DNA of 64,000 nt, taken from positions 186,001 to 250,000 of the forward strand of contig NZ_JAEFCB010000002.1 of NCBI RefSeq assembly GCF_016405905.1, read 5' to 3'. The notes under the pieces were generated by a model that did not search any database, was not told the DNA's origin, and was given only the letters and a program-made list of their open reading frames with translations. The position numbers and the translations under genes were made by a program. Source of the stretch: Variovorax sp. IB41 (GTDB lineage Bacteria; Pseudomonadota; Gammaproteobacteria; Burkholderiales; Burkholderiaceae_C). Below are positions 9,318 to 21,735 of this stretch, piece after piece. Position 1 is the stretch's first letter; every line of letters begins with the position of its first letter.

Positions 9318-9370
9318 ATTGGTTGCAAGAAAAAAGTAGTCGTCCTAGATGCCAACTCTGATGAGGTGTT

Positions 9371-10363
9371 TCAGGCACGTCGCTCAAGCAACTGAGCCGC
9401 CAATTGTAGCAAACCGGCGGCATGCGAATTGGACGGAAAGTCGCGCAATGCGTCGATTGCGCGTTTTGCTTCGGCGGCGGCGGCGGCGCGCGACGCATCC
9501 AGTGCGCCGGTTTCACGCACGATCTCCACGACCTTGCCCAGTTGAGCTGTGTCGCCGGCTTCGATGGCCGCGCGCACCAGGGCGCTTTGAGCCGGCGTGC
9601 CGCGTTGCATGGCAAAAATCAGAGGGAGCGTGGTCTTGCCTTCGCGCAGGTCGTCGCCGACGTTCTTTCCTGTTTCCTGGGCGTCGCCCGCGTAATCAAG
9701 GACGTCGTCGATCACCTGGAATGCGGTGCCGAGTGCCTGTCCATAAGTGGCGCAGGCTTCTTCGACTTCTGGGGCGACGCCGGCCAGCACGGCAGCAAGG
9801 CGGGTGCTGGCCTCGAACAGCTTGGCGGTCTTCGAACGGATAACACGCAGGTACGCAGCCTCGTCCAGCGAAGCGTCATGCATGTTCATCAGCTGAAGCA
9901 CTTCGCCCTCCGCGATCACGTTGGTTGCTTCCGCCAGGATTTCCATCACGCGAATGTTGTTTGCATCCAACATCATCTGGAATGCGCGCGAGTACAGGAA
10001 GTCGCCGACCAGCACGCTGGCCGGATTGCCGAACGATTCGTTGGCGGTCGCGCGGCCGCGCCGCAGGGTCGATTCGTCGACCACGTCGTCGTGCAGCAAG
10101 GTGGCGGTGTGAATGAACTCCACCACGGCCGCCAGGTTGAAGCGCTGTTCGCCCGTGTAACCCAATGCGCCCGACATCAGCAGCAGCAGCGCGGGCCGCA
10201 AGCGCTTGCCGCCGGCGGAGATGATGTATTGGGAGACCTGGCTGACCAGCGGCACGCCCGTATTAAGGCGGCGTGCGATCACGCGGTCGACTTCGACCAT
10301 GTCGCCGGCAATCAGGTCCAGCACGGTGGCGGTGGGGGAGGTGTCGGCGGCGGGGACTGGCAA
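9371..10363 (-). CDS. ispB: polyprenyl diphosphate synthase (octaprenyl type)
   Basis: A trans-prenyltransferase with both aspartate-rich motifs, LLHDDVVDE and QVIDDVLDY, and the GGKRLRP motif that binds isopentenyl diphosphate. It makes the long isoprenoid side chain of ubiquinone. The start is uncertain: no ATG lies before the residues matching the E. coli N-terminus (TVLDLIAGDM), so I place it at a TTG at 10363 (330 residues). The frame stays open to a TTG at 10483, and an ATG at 10300 would trim conserved residues. It is divergent from rplU, as in many proteobacteria. Confidence 0.9.
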   Translation of the reverse strand: MPVPAADTSPTATVLDLIAGDMVEVDRVIARRLNTGVPLVSQVSQYIISAGGKRLRPALLLLMSGALGYTGEQRFNLAAVVEFIHTATLLHDDVVDESTLRRGRATANESFGNPASVLVGDFLYSRAFQMMLDANNIRVMEILAEATNVIAEGEVLQLMNMHDASLDEAAYLRVIRSKTAKLFEASTRLAAVLAGVAPEVEEACATYGQALGTAFQVIDDVLDYAGDAQETGKNVGDDLREGKTTLPLIFAMQRGTPAQSALVRAAIEAGDTAQLGKVVEIVRETGALDASRAAAAAEAKRAIDALRDFPSNSHAAGLLQLAAQLLERRA

Positions 10364-10490
10364 AGCGGAGGCGCGGGGCGCTGCTGAAGATGAAGGCGGC
10401 CCGGGGGCCGGAAGGCGCAAATTATAGGGAGGGCGGCCTGCTTGCCGGGGCTTGGTCGAGGCGATGGGTGTTAGCGAACACAAACCGCGC

Positions 10491-10496
10491 TATAAT
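10491..10496 (+). promoter_or_regulatory. -10 hexamer TATAAT of the rplU promoter
   Basis: A perfect TATAAT lies 50 bases before the rplU ATG, in the divergent ispB/rplU spacer. No good TTGACA-like -35 is seen at 16-18 bases; the best upstream match is poor, so the promoter may be activator- or UP-element-dependent. Confidence 0.6.
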
Positions 10497-10546
10497 CTTG
10501 GGCTCTGCGGAATTCGCTGCGGAGACTCATTTCTAAGAGGTCTTAC

Positions 10547-10858
10547 ATGTACGCGGTCATAAAAACCGGCGGCAAGCAGTATCGCGTTGCTTCCGGCGAA
10601 AAAATTAAAGTAGAACAGATTGCTGCGGACGTAGGCCAGGAAATCGTGATCGACCAGGTTCTGGCCGTCGGAAACGGCGCTGAAATCAAGGTTGGCACGC
10701 CCCTGGTGTCCGGCGCAACGGTGACAGTCACGGTACTGTCGCACGGCAAGCACGACAAGGTCGGCATCTTCAAGATGCGCCGTCGCAAGCATTATCAGAA
10801 ACGTCAAGGCCATCGCCAGCAGTTCACCGAGCTGCAAATCGGCGCGATCGCCGCTTAA
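10547..10858 (+). CDS. rplU: 50S ribosomal protein L21
   Basis: A 103-residue protein beginning [14 protein letters not shown] and carrying the [16 protein letters not shown] block typical of L21, which binds 23S rRNA in the large ribosomal subunit. An AAGAGG Shine-Dalgarno sequence precedes the ATG. rpmA follows after 21 bases, the universal rplU-rpmA-obgE order. Confidence 0.97.
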   Translation: MYAVIKTGGKQYRVASGEKIKVEQIAADVGQEIVIDQVLAVGNGAEIKVGTPLVSGATVTVTVLSHGKHDKVGIFKMRRRKHYQKRQGHRQQFTELQIGAIAA

Positions 10859-10879
10859 TCCGGCACAGGAGCACATTCC

Positions 10880-11140
10880 ATGGCACAGAAAAAAGGCGGC
10901 GGCTCAACGCGAAACGGGCGCGATTCCAAGCCCAAGATGCTCGGCGTGAAGGCGTTCGGCGGCGAACTGATCAGCGCAGGCTCGATCATCGTGCGCCAGC
11001 GCGGCACCCAGTTCCACCCCGGCGTCAACGTCGGCGTGGGCAAGGACCACACGCTCTTCGCCCTGGTCGACGGCCACGTGTCGTTCGGTCACAAGGGTGC
11101 GCTGAACAAGCACATGGTCAACGTGACCCCCGCGGCGTAA
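10880..11140 (+). CDS. rpmA: 50S ribosomal protein L27
   Basis: An 86-residue protein with the basic N-terminus [16 protein letters not shown] and the block [18 protein letters not shown]27 sits near the peptidyl-transferase centre. It is cotranscribed with rplU. A GC-rich hairpin with a short T-rich tail lies 27 bases after the stop and may lower expression of the downstream GTPase gene. Confidence 0.97.
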   Translation: MAQKKGGGSTRNGRDSKPKMLGVKAFGGELISAGSIIVRQRGTQFHPGVNVGVGKDHTLFALVDGHVSFGHKGALNKHMVNVTPAA

Positions 11141-11167
11141 GCCTCGCGTCACTTCGATCAGCCCGAG

Positions 11168-11190
11168 GCCCCGCTTTGCCGGGGCTTCTT
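11168..11190 (+). terminator. hairpin between rpmA and obgE, possible terminator or attenuator
   Basis: GCCCCG at 11168-11173 pairs with CGGGGC at 11180-11185 around a 6-base loop, followed by TTCTT. The T-tract is short, so partial termination is more likely than complete, which would keep ribosomal protein output above that of ObgE. Confidence 0.5.
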
Positions 11191-11199
11191 CATTTGTAG

Positions 11200-12288
<1,089 letters not shown>

Positions 12289-12364
12289 GTGCGGCATGGC
12301 ATCGGCATCGATGCGACTCCATAGATAGCAAAATCAGCAGCCTTCACGACCGCGACACGCCTCC

Positions 12365-13504
12365 ATGACCTCGAATTCCGGATCCACTGCCTTGCGGGAT
12401 GCCCGCCGTATCGTCGTCAAGGTGGGCTCCAGCCTCGTGACCAACGAGGGGCGCGGTCTGGACGAGGCGGCCATCGGCGAGTGGTGCCGGCAGCTCGCGG
12501 CGCTGGTGCGTGAAGGGCGCGAGGTCGTGATGGTGTCCAGCGGCGCCATCGCCGAAGGCATGAAGCGCCTGGGCTGGCGCACCCGGCCGCACGAAATTCA
12601 CGAACTCCAGGCCGCCGCGGCCGTCGGGCAGATGGGCCTGGCCCAGATGTACGAGACTAAGCTGCGCGAGAACGAAATCGGCAGCGCCCAGGTGCTCCTG
12701 ACCCACGCCGACCTGGCCGACCGCGAGCGCTATCTCAATGCGCGCTCGACCCTGGTCACGCTGCTGCGCCTGGGCGTGGTGCCGGTCATCAACGAGAACG
12801 ACACCGTCGTCAACGACGAGATCAAGTTCGGCGACAACGACACGCTCGGCGCGCTCGTGGCCAACCTGGTCGAAGCCGATGCGCTGATCATCCTCACGGA
12901 CCAGAAGGGCCTCTTCACGGCCGATCCGCGCAAGGACCCGGGCGCGAAGTTCGTGCACGAAGCGGCAGCCGGCGATCCGGCGCTCGAGGCCATGGCCGGC
13001 GGCGCGGGCTCCAGCCTCGGCCGCGGCGGAATGATCACCAAGATCCTAGCCGCCAAGCGCGCGGCCGGCTCGGGCGCATCGACCGTGATCGCCTGGGGCC
13101 GCGAGGCCGACGCACTGCTGCGCCTGACGCGCGGCGAATCCATCGGCACGCTGCTGGTGGCGCAGACCGCCAAGCACCAGGCGCGCAAGCGCTGGATGGC
13201 CGACCACCTGCAGCTGCGCGGTGCCGTCATCGTCGATGCCGGTGCCGCGGCCAAGGTGCGCGCCGAAGGCAAGAGTCTGCTGCCGATCGGCATGACGGGC
13301 GTGTCGGGCGAGTTCTCGCGCGGCGACGTGATCGCGGTGCGCGATGCCGAAGGCATCGAACTGGCCCGGGGCCTGGCCAACTATTCGAGCGTGGAAGCGC
13401 GCCTGCTGTGCCGCAAGCCCTCCAGCGAGTTCGAACGCCTGCTGGGTTATGTCGCGGAGCCGGAGATGGTCCACCGCGACAACATGGTGCTGATGCCCAG
13501 CTGA
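12365..13504 (+). CDS. proB: glutamate 5-kinase
   Basis: A 379-residue protein with an amino-acid kinase domain ([12 protein letters not shown] near residue 15, VINENDTV and IKFGDNDTL for substrate binding) and a C-terminal PUA domain (about 285-365). It phosphorylates glutamate in the first committed step of proline synthesis and is normally inhibited by proline. The gene follows obgE by 76 bases; the proA partner is not in the window. A strong bidirectional terminator lies just after the stop. Confidence 0.96.
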   Translation: MTSNSGSTALRDARRIVVKVGSSLVTNEGRGLDEAAIGEWCRQLAALVREGREVVMVSSGAIAEGMKRLGWRTRPHEIHELQAAAAVGQMGLAQMYETKLRENEIGSAQVLLTHADLADRERYLNARSTLVTLLRLGVVPVINENDTVVNDEIKFGDNDTLGALVANLVEADALIILTDQKGLFTADPRKDPGAKFVHEAAAGDPALEAMAGGAGSSLGRGGMITKILAAKRAAGSGASTVIAWGREADALLRLTRGESIGTLLVAQTAKHQARKRWMADHLQLRGAVIVDAGAAAKVRAEGKSLLPIGMTGVSGEFSRGDVIAVRDAEGIELARGLANYSSVEARLLCRKPSSEFERLLGYVAEPEMVHRDNMVLMPS

Positions 13505-13521
13505 CCGGCAGATCGGCAAAG

Positions 13522-13549
13522 AAAAACGGGGCCCAGGGCCCCGTTTCTT
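13522..13549. terminator. bidirectional intrinsic terminator between proB and the CNP1-like gene
   Basis: ACGGGGCCC at 13526-13534 and GGGCCCCGT at 13536-13544 form a strong hairpin, flanked by an A-run on the left and TTTCTTC on the right. It can therefore stop transcription of the convergent genes from both sides. Confidence 0.85.
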
Positions 13550-13568
13550 CATCCCGGCGTCGCTTGGC

Positions 13569-14162
13569 CTACTGCACTTCGCGAACCGGATTGCGGATGT
13601 TCTGCACCATCTCCCCGACCGAACTGCGCGGCGCGTTGCCGCGGCAGATGCCCTGTGCCGACAGCGCCAGCGTGTAGCGCGAATTCAGGTCGTTGATGCG
13701 CTTCCATTCCTGCTTCGTCACTTCCTGCCACGTGCCGTTGTTGTAGCGGGCATAGCTCTTCACCTCGGCGGTCGAGCAGCGCACGCCTTCGTAGAAGGCA
13801 TTGGTGGCGCCGCCGCTGCGATTGCTGGCCACCACCACGTAGCGCACGATGCCGTCGGGCGTGATCGTGATCGTGCCCGGGTCGATGCCGAACTTCAGGC
13901 TCATGTACGGAGGCATCTCGATCGGCAGCAGGCGGTTTTCGCTGAAGGCGGGCGGCGGCGGCGCTGCCGTTTCTTCCCACTCCTTGTCCGTCTCGGAGCG
14001 CTTGGGCGGAGGCGGCGAGCCGGCCTGCGCCCAGTCGGGATTGTCGGTGTCGTGCTTGCCCGATGCGCACCCGGCGAGGATGGCGAAGCAGGCCAGAAGA
14101 AGCACGCGCTCAGCGTTGCGTCGGAAAGAAGGGCGCGTTGTTGTTGAGAGGAGGAGGTTCAT
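13569..14162 (-). CDS. CNP1-like family lipoprotein
   Basis: A 197-residue protein with an arginine-bearing n-region, a hydrophobic stretch ([10 protein letters not shown]) and a lipobox AGC with Cys32, so it is likely a lipoprotein. A proline-rich linker follows, then a domain resembling the CNP1-like family (PF08750), a beta-proteobacterial family of unknown function. The ATG at 14162 lies inside the 3' end of rppH, giving a 53-base out-of-frame overlap. An alternative GTG at 14105, just after the rppH stop, would remove the overlap but leave a signal peptide without basic residues. Confidence 0.8.
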   Translation of the reverse strand: MNLLLSTTTRPSFRRNAERVLLLACFAILAGCASGKHDTDNPDWAQAGSPPPPKRSETDKEWEETAAPPPPAFSENRLLPIEMPPYMSLKFGIDPGTITITPDGIVRYVVVASNRSGGATNAFYEGVRCSTAEVKSYARYNNGTWQEVTKQEWKRINDLNSRYTLALSAQGICRGNAPRSSVGEMVQNIRNPVREVQ

Positions 14163-14778
14163 CGCTCGCAGAAGGAATGTCGGGATGCGGATCGAAACTG
14201 CCGCCGGGCGGCAGGTCCAGACCCGCGGGCGCTCCGGCGTCCAGCGGATGGCGCTCGAATTCTCGGGCACGCACGTTGCTGCGCAGGAAGCGGTTGCGGA
14301 AATCCTGCCGTGGCAGGTAGCGAGCAAGCTCGGTGAGCGCCATCTCGTAGACGCCGCGCTTGAACTCGACGACAACGTCGAGCGGCACCCAGTAGTCATG
14401 CCAGCGCCAGGCGTCGAATTCGGGATGGTCGGTGGCACGCAGGTTCAGATCCCAGTCGTGGCCGACGAGTTGCAGCAAATACCAGATTTGTTTCTGGCCC
14501 TTGTAGTGGCCCCGTGCGTCACGGCGGATGAACCGATCCGGCACCTCGTAGCGCAACCAGTCGCGGGTACGGGCCACGATGCGCACATGCTCCGGATGAA
14601 GCCCCACTTCCTCGTGCAGTTCCCGGAACATGGCTTGCTCGGGACTTTCGCCGCGGTCTATGCCGCCTTGCGGAAACTGCCAGGAATGCGTGCGTATGCG
14701 CTTGCCCCAGAAAACCTGGTTTCTCTGGTTGAGCAGGATGATGCCGACGTTGGGCCTGAAGCCGTCCCGGTCGAGCAT
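14110..14778 (-). CDS. rppH: RNA pyrophosphohydrolase
   Basis: A 222-residue Nudix hydrolase. The full Nudix box runs from GGIDRGE to RELHEEVGL (residues about 38-60), preceded by the RppH N-terminus [17 protein letters not shown]. RppH removes pyrophosphate from the 5' end of mRNAs and so starts RNase E-dependent decay. The C-terminal tail is proline-rich and longer than in E. coli (about 176 residues). It is divergent from proS and its 3' end overlaps the lipoprotein gene. Confidence 0.94.
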   Translation of the reverse strand: MLDRDGFRPNVGIILLNQRNQVFWGKRIRTHSWQFPQGGIDRGESPEQAMFRELHEEVGLHPEHVRIVARTRDWLRYEVPDRFIRRDARGHYKGQKQIWYLLQLVGHDWDLNLRATDHPEFDAWRWHDYWVPLDVVVEFKRGVYEMALTELARYLPRQDFRNRFLRSNVRAREFERHPLDAGAPAGLDLPPGGSFDPHPDIPSASDEPPPLNNNAPFFPTQR

Positions 14779-14923
14779 AATCAAACCCCAATTTTTGAAC
14801 TGAGTCGATTATGCATGCCGGGTTGCCCTCGGCAAGCGCGATGCCAGTCTCTCAGGGTCTCTCCGGGGGAGCAGTCCCCCACTTCCGAACGTCGAATCCA
14901 GCGAATCCAGCACACCGATCCCG

Positions 14924-16665
<1,742 letters not shown>

Positions 16666-16669
<4 letters not shown>

Positions 16670-17403
16670 GCGTCACCGGCCGTTGCAACGACGACCCTGG
16701 GGCAACCGCCGAGGCGGATGGCATGGCCATCTCGCGGCGCAGGTGCATCGGGTTCGCCGCGGCTTCGGGCGTGCTGTCTCTGGCCGCGTTGCCGGAGGCC
16801 GCGTTTGCCGGTGCGCAGATCGAAGAGCCGCTGATCGACTCGGTGCGCACCGCGCTGAGCTCGGCCATCCACAACAAGGCGCCGCCGGTGCCGGAGTTCA
16901 CCACCACCGAGGCGCGCCTGGCCTACCTGCGCTGGCTCGGCGAAATGAGCGAGCGGCTCAAGAAGAAGATCGCCGACTGGCCCACGCGCAAGGAATTCCT
17001 GCAGACCGTCTGGTACGAGGCCAAGCGCTCGGGGCTCGACGTGAGCCTGGTGCTCGGGCTGGTGCAGGTCGAGAGCAACTTCCGCAAGTTCGCCGTGTCC
17101 AGCGCCGGCGCGCGCGGCTACATGCAGGTCATGCCGTTCTGGACCCGCGTGATCGGCGACAGCGATTCGGCCAAGCTCTTTCACATGCAGACCAACCTGC
17201 GCTTCGGCTGCGTGATCCTGCGCCACTACCTCGACCGCGAGAACGGCGACCTGTACATGACCCTCGGCCGCTACAACGGCAGCCGCGGCAAGTCGCCGTA
17301 CCCGAACGCCGTGTTCGCGAACCAGCGGCTCTGGGCCTATGACGACAAGGCGCGCGAACGCGACAGGGATCGCGAACGCGAAAAGGACCGTTCGGCAGCT
17401 TGA
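16666..17403 (+). CDS. lytic transglycosylase, SLT domain
   Basis: A 245-residue protein with an export signal ([13 protein letters not shown] then [10 protein letters not shown]), suggesting periplasmic location and possibly Tat export. The SLT domain shows VQVESNF with catalytic Glu136 and [13 protein letters not shown], ending in a lysozyme-like GRYNGSRG. It should cleave peptidoglycan to 1,6-anhydromuropeptides. The start overlaps the proS stop (ATGA). An in-frame ATG at 16723 (MAISRRR) would give a more standard signal peptide. The C-terminal tail is a charged Arg/Asp/Glu run. Confidence 0.85.
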
Positions 17404-17410
17404 ATCTCAC

Positions 17411-17463
17411 TTTCGCGAATATGCGAAAGCGGCTTGGCCAGCGGGGACGAGCCAAGCCTTTGA
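17411..17463. terminator. hairpin pair between convergent genes
   Basis: Two inverted repeats lie between the transglycosylase and CorC-like genes: TTTCGC/GCGAAA (17411-17428) and GGCTTGGC/GCCAAGCC (17431-17458) followed by TTTG. The T-tract is short, but position between convergent stops favours a bidirectional terminator. Confidence 0.6.
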
Positions 17464-17464
17464 G

Positions 17465-18748
17465 CTAGGTTCTTGTCACCATCACCTGATCGATGCGGTA
17501 ACTGTCGACGTCCATGACTTCGAAGGTATAGCCAGCCCAGGTCACGCTGTCGGTCCGCTTGGGCACGCGGCGCAGCATCACCATCAAAAAGCCCGCGAGC
17601 GTCTCGTACTCGTCCGCATGCGGCAACTCGTCGATCTGCAGCGCGCGCTGCACATCCTGGATCGGCGTCACGCCATCGATCAGCCACGAGTTCTCGTCGC
17701 GCTTCACGATCTGCTCCTCGTCGGGCATCGTGACCAGGTCGCCCATCACCGTGCTCATCACGTCGTTCAGCGTGATCACGCCCACCACGAGGCTGTACTC
17801 GTTGACGATGATCGCGAAGTCTTCATGCGCCTGCTGGAACTGCTCGAGCACTTCGGTCAGCGAGAGCCGATCGGGAATCACCAGCGCCTTGTGCAGCGTG
17901 AGGCCCTGGTCGAAGGCGAGCGGCTGGCCGCTGAGTACGCGCTGGAACATCTCCTTGGCGTCGACATAACCGAGCACGTGGTCGATGTCGCCATCGCACA
18001 CCGGATAGGCCGAGAAAGGCTCGGCCACGATGCGCGCGCGCAGCACCGATTCGGGGTCGTCGTGCAGGAACCAGGCGATGCTGTCGCGCGCCGTCATCAC
18101 GCTGCTCACGAGGCGCGTGTCGAGCTCGAACACGTTGGCGATCACCTGCTGCTCGCGCACCGCGAGCACGCCGGCCCGCGCGCCGGCCTCGGTCATCGCG
18201 AGGATGTCGGCCGAGGTGATCTTGTCGTCGCGCGCCATCGGCATGCCGAGCACCTTGAACAGCAGGTCGGTGCAGCGCGTGAAGAACCACACCAGCGGCT
18301 TGAAGGTGGTGATGAGCACCAGCATCGGCCCGACCATGCGCACCGCGATGCGCTCCGGATCGCTCATGCCCAGGCGCTTGGGGAAGAGGTCCGCGAACAC
18401 CAGGAACACCGCGATCACGATCACGAACGAGCAGAGAAAGGCCACGTTCGCGGACGCTTCCACGCTCAGCCAGCTCTCGAAGAAACGCGCGAAATACGGG
18501 CTGAGCGAGCCCTCGCCGACGACGCCGCCGAGGATCGCCACTGCGTTGAGGCCGATCTGCACCACGGTGAAGTAGTGGCCCGGCTGCTCCTGCACGCGCA
18601 GCACGCGCTCGGCGCGCGGATCGCCTTCGTCGGCCATCTGGCGCAAGCGCAGGCGCCGCGAGGCGGCGAGCGTGATTTCGGCAAGGGAGAAGAACGCGCT
18701 CATCGCGATCAGCAAGACGATGATGAGCAGGCTTTGGGTGAGGTTCAT
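17465..18748 (-). CDS. hemolysin C/CorC-family membrane protein with CBS domains
   Basis: A 427-residue protein. The N-terminal CNNM/DUF21 membrane domain (about residues 1-190, starting NLTQSLLIIVLLIAMSAFFS) is followed by a CBS pair (about 205-330) and a C-terminal CorC/HlyC domain (about 345-425). The architecture matches YtfL/YfjD-type proteins, implicated in Mg2+, Co2+ or polyamine efflux. The substrate cannot be read from the sequence. It is the last gene of the minus-strand run downstream of the cupin gene. Confidence 0.88.
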   Translation of the reverse strand: MNLTQSLLIIVLLIAMSAFFSLAEITLAASRRLRLRQMADEGDPRAERVLRVQEQPGHYFTVVQIGLNAVAILGGVVGEGSLSPYFARFFESWLSVEASANVAFLCSFVIVIAVFLVFADLFPKRLGMSDPERIAVRMVGPMLVLITTFKPLVWFFTRCTDLLFKVLGMPMARDDKITSADILAMTEAGARAGVLAVREQQVIANVFELDTRLVSSVMTARDSIAWFLHDDPESVLRARIVAEPFSAYPVCDGDIDHVLGYVDAKEMFQRVLSGQPLAFDQGLTLHKALVIPDRLSLTEVLEQFQQAHEDFAIIVNEYSLVVGVITLNDVMSTVMGDLVTMPDEEQIVKRDENSWLIDGVTPIQDVQRALQIDELPHADEYETLAGFLMVMLRRVPKRTDSVTWAGYTFEVMDVDSYRIDQVMVTRT

Positions 18749-18800
18749 GGTGGCACGGCGAAGAGTGCCATGGTGCCATGACTCGGCCGGCGAAAACCCC

Positions 18801-19325
18801 TCAGACGCCGCCGTGCGGATGGGTCGGGTCGACCCACAGGACCGATTCGGGTTTCTCTACAGGCTCGATGTCGAGATTGACGGCCACCGCCTCGCCGTCG
18901 CTGCGGCACAGCACGCATTCGAGCGTCTCGGTTGCGCTGGCGTTGATTTCCTGGTGCGGCACATAGGGCGGCACATAGATGAAATCGCCCGGGCCGGCTT
19001 CGGCGGTGAACTCGAGCTTCTCGCCCCATCGCATGCGGGCCCGGCCGCGCACGACGTAGATCACCGATTCGAGGTGCCCGTGATGATGCGCGCCGGTCTT
19101 GGCATCGGCATGGATGGTCACCGTGCCGGCCCAGAGCTTCTGCGCGCCCACGCGGGCGAAGTTGATGGCGGCGGCCCGGTTCATGCCGGGCGTCTGCGCC
19201 GTGTTGACGTCGAGCTGGTTGGCGCCGATCACGCGCACGCCGTCGTGCTTCCAGGCCGGGGCGGCGTCGCCGCCATCACCTGGATGGTCGTGCGAATGGC
19301 CGTGGTCCGCGTGATCGTGGCTCAT
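18801..19325 (-). CDS. cupin-domain protein with His-rich N-terminus
   Basis: A 174-residue protein. The first 14 residues hold six histidines (MSHDHADHGHSHDH), a likely metal-binding tail. A single cupin barrel follows, with motif 1 around GAHHHGHLESVIYVVRG and motif 2 around PGDFIYVPPYVPHQ, giving a normal set of metal-ligand histidines. Enzyme or sensor activity cannot be assigned. It is 15 bases after grxD on the same strand, so a link to iron, thiols or redox is possible but only inferred. Confidence 0.8.
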   Translation of the reverse strand: MSHDHADHGHSHDHPGDGGDAAPAWKHDGVRVIGANQLDVNTAQTPGMNRAAAINFARVGAQKLWAGTVTIHADAKTGAHHHGHLESVIYVVRGRARMRWGEKLEFTAEAGPGDFIYVPPYVPHQEINASATETLECVLCRSDGEAVAVNLDIEPVEKPESVLWVDPTHPHGGV

Positions 19326-19341
19326 GGCAAGCCTTGCGGAA

Positions 19342-19668
19342 TCAGGCGGGGCTGCCGTTCACCACCTGCTGCAGTTCGCCCGACTCGTACATCTCCATCA
19401 TGATGTCCGAGCCGCCGACGAATTCGCCCTTCACGTAGAGCTGGGGGATCGTGGGCCAGTTGCTGTATTCCTTGATGCCCTGGCGGATGCCGTCGTCTTC
19501 GAGCACGTTGACGGTCTTGAGCGTCTTGGTGTCGACGCCCACGGCCTTGAGGATCTGGATCGCGCGGCCGGAGAAACCGCACATCGGGAAGCTGGCATTG
19601 CCCTTCATGAAGAGCACGAGTTCGTTGGTCTTGACGAGATCGTCGATGCGTTGCTGGGCGTCGGACAT
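19342..19668 (-). CDS. grxD: monothiol glutaredoxin, Grx4 type
   Basis: A 108-residue CGFS glutaredoxin; the active-site motif MCGFSGRA has Cys30. Grx4 proteins bind a glutathione-ligated [2Fe-2S] cluster between two subunits and deliver iron-sulfur clusters. It is 32 bases downstream of prmC, a position common in beta-proteobacteria (hemA-prfA-prmC-grxD). Confidence 0.95.
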   Translation of the reverse strand: MSDAQQRIDDLVKTNELVLFMKGNASFPMCGFSGRAIQILKAVGVDTKTLKTVNVLEDDGIRQGIKEYSNWPTIPQLYVKGEFVGGSDIMMEMYESGELQQVVNGSPA

Positions 19669-19700
19669 GGGGACTCCTGAAAAGTGGGGGCTGAGGGGGA

Positions 19701-20549
19701 TTATTTCACTGCGCGCCAGATTCCGCCCGAGCAGCGCTGGATGCCTGCCAGGTCGTCCCGGCTTTGGACTTCGGCGAAACCGCGGCTTTCGAGCAGTTGG
19801 CGCACGGCCGCCGCCTGGTCATGGCCGTGTTCGAGCAGCAGCCAGCCGCTGTCGGCGAGGTGATCGGGGGCGTTCTGGACGATCTGGCGGATGTCGTCGA
19901 GCCCGTCCGCGCCCGCGACCAGCGCGGAGGAGGGCTCATGCTTCAGCGCCGGTAGATGCAGGTCGTTGACGGCGATGTACGGTGGATTGCTGGCGATGAC
20001 CGTGTAGCCGCCGGCAGCGCCATCAAGCCAATGGGCCTGGGCAAAGCGCACCGGGAGGCCGAGGCGCCGGGCATTGGCCTCTGCGACGGCCAGCGCGTCG
20101 GCGCTGGCATCGACCGCATCGACCTGCGCATCGGGGCGTGCATGCTGCAGCGCCAGCGCGATCGCGCCGCTGCCCGTGCCGAGGTCGAGCACGCGGGGCG
20201 CGTTGCGGCCTTCGAGGCATTGCAGGGCCCAGTCGACCAGCGTCTCGGTGTCCGGGCGCGGCACCAGCACGCGCGCATCGACCTGCAGATCGAGGCCGTG
20301 GAATTCTTTTTGGCCGAGCAGATAGGCCACCGGCTCCCCCGCGAGGCGCCGCGACAGCTGCGGCGCGAGCGCGGCCCATGCGGCATCGGGCATGGCATCG
20401 GTGTCGTGCGCGAGCAGCCAGGCGCGGTCGTGCGGCGCGCGGCCCAGCGCGTGCAGCAGCAGCAACTGGGCATCGAGCCGATCGACGCCCAGGGCCAAGG
20501 CCGCAGCCAGCGCCTCGGCCACGGTGGACGGTGCGGCGGCTTCGGTCAT
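19701..20549 (-). CDS. prmC: release factor N5-glutamine methyltransferase
   Basis: A 282-residue SAM-dependent methyltransferase with VLDLGTGSGAIALAL for SAM binding and the catalytic ASNPPYI motif. PrmC methylates the glutamine of the GGQ loop in release factors. It directly follows prfA, its substrate gene. The ATG at 20549 shares a base with the prfA stop (TGATG); a GTG at 20552 giving a 4-base overlap is the alternative start. Confidence 0.95.
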   Translation of the reverse strand: MTEAAAPSTVAEALAAALALGVDRLDAQLLLLHALGRAPHDRAWLLAHDTDAMPDAAWAALAPQLSRRLAGEPVAYLLGQKEFHGLDLQVDARVLVPRPDTETLVDWALQCLEGRNAPRVLDLGTGSGAIALALQHARPDAQVDAVDASADALAVAEANARRLGLPVRFAQAHWLDGAAGGYTVIASNPPYIAVNDLHLPALKHEPSSALVAGADGLDDIRQIVQNAPDHLADSGWLLLEHGHDQAAAVRQLLESRGFAEVQSRDDLAGIQRCSGGIWRAVK

Positions 20550-21637
20550 CACGCGGGCAGGCTCGATTCCAGTTCGGCCAGTTGCTCGGCCTCGCGCGCG
20601 GCGCGCAGCGCCTCCAGCACGTCGCCGAGATCACCCTCCATGATCGCCAGCAGCTTGTAGAGCGTGAGGTTGATGCGGTGGTCGGTGAGCCGCCCCTGCG
20701 GGAAGTTGTAGGTGCGGATGCGGTCCGAGCGGTCGCCGCTGCCGATCAGGCCCTTGCGCATCGCCGCGTCCTTGGCGGCGCGTTCGCTGCGGTCCTTTTC
20801 CTGGATGCGCGCCGACAGCACCTGCAACGCCTTGGCCTTGTTGCGGTGCTGGCTGCGGTCGTCCTGGCACTCGGCGACGATGCCGGTCGGGATGTGCGTG
20901 ATGCGCACCGCCGAATCGGTCTTGTTGATGTGCTGGCCACCGGCGCCGCTCGCGCGGTAGGTGTCGATGCGAAGGTCCGCGGGGTTGATCTGCACGGCCA
21001 CCGTCTCGTCGGGCTCGGCCAGCACGGCCACCGTGCAGGCGCTGGTGTGGATGCGGCCCTGCGTCTCGGTCGCAGGCACGCGCTGCACTCGGTGGCCGCC
21101 CGACTCGAAGCGCAGCTTGCCGAAAACTTCGTCGCCCACGATGCGGATCACCACTTCCTTGTAGCCACCGAGTTCGCTCGCGCTCTCGCTCACGATCTCG
21201 CAGCGCAGGCCGGCGCGCTCGCAGTAGCGCGTGTACATGCGCAGCAGATCGCCCGCGAAGAGGGCCGATTCGTCGCCGCCCGTGCCGGCGCGGATTTCCA
21301 TGAAGGCGTTGCGCGCGTCGTCGGGGTCCTTGGGCAGCAAGAGGCGCTGCAGCTCTTCCTCGAGCTGCACCAGTTCGGCCTCGGCGACCGCGATTTCCTC
21401 GTTGGCCATCTCGGCCATGTCGGGGTCGTCGAGCATTTCCTTTGCCCCGGCGATGTCGGCTTCGCGCTGCTTGTAGCGCTCGTAGCGGCCGGCGATCTGC
21501 GTGACCTCGGCGTGTTCGCGCGAGATGGTGCGGTACTGCGCCATGTCGCTCATGATGTCTTCGCGCGAAAGCAGGAAGTCGAGTTCGCCCAGCCGCTGGA
21601 CGTAGCGTTCGAGTTGGTGGCGCAGAAAGGATTTCAC
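20549..21637 (-). CDS. prfA: peptide chain release factor 1
   Basis: A 362-residue RF1. The GGQ loop is present ([18 protein letters not shown]), along with the family blocks [17 protein letters not shown] and [17 protein letters not shown]. It recognises UAA and UAG and triggers peptide release. The start is taken as GTG at 21637, because the following residues [12 protein letters not shown] align with the E. coli N-terminus; no good Shine-Dalgarno is visible. It lies 98 bases after hemA. Confidence 0.95.
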   Translation of the reverse strand: MKSFLRHQLERYVQRLGELDFLLSREDIMSDMAQYRTISREHAEVTQIAGRYERYKQREADIAGAKEMLDDPDMAEMANEEIAVAEAELVQLEEELQRLLLPKDPDDARNAFMEIRAGTGGDESALFAGDLLRMYTRYCERAGLRCEIVSESASELGGYKEVVIRIVGDEVFGKLRFESGGHRVQRVPATETQGRIHTSACTVAVLAEPDETVAVQINPADLRIDTYRASGAGGQHINKTDSAVRITHIPTGIVAECQDDRSQHRNKAKALQVLSARIQEKDRSERAAKDAAMRKGLIGSGDRSDRIRTYNFPQGRLTDHRINLTLYKLLAIMEGDLGDVLEALRAAREAEQLAELESSLPA

Positions 21638-21735
21638 GGAAGAAAAGGCTCGAAAAAATGGGGGACGAATGCCGCAAGCAGCGGCAGGGCGCAGGCAGAC
21701 CTCGGCACGCGGGGCCGGGCCGCTGACGAGCGTCG

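Noticed and set aside
12313-12341. Third copy of the GATAGC-type repeat before proB
   Set aside because: GCGAC-N6-GATAGC is similar, but the TGCAGC block at the expected distance is missing and the following sequence differs.
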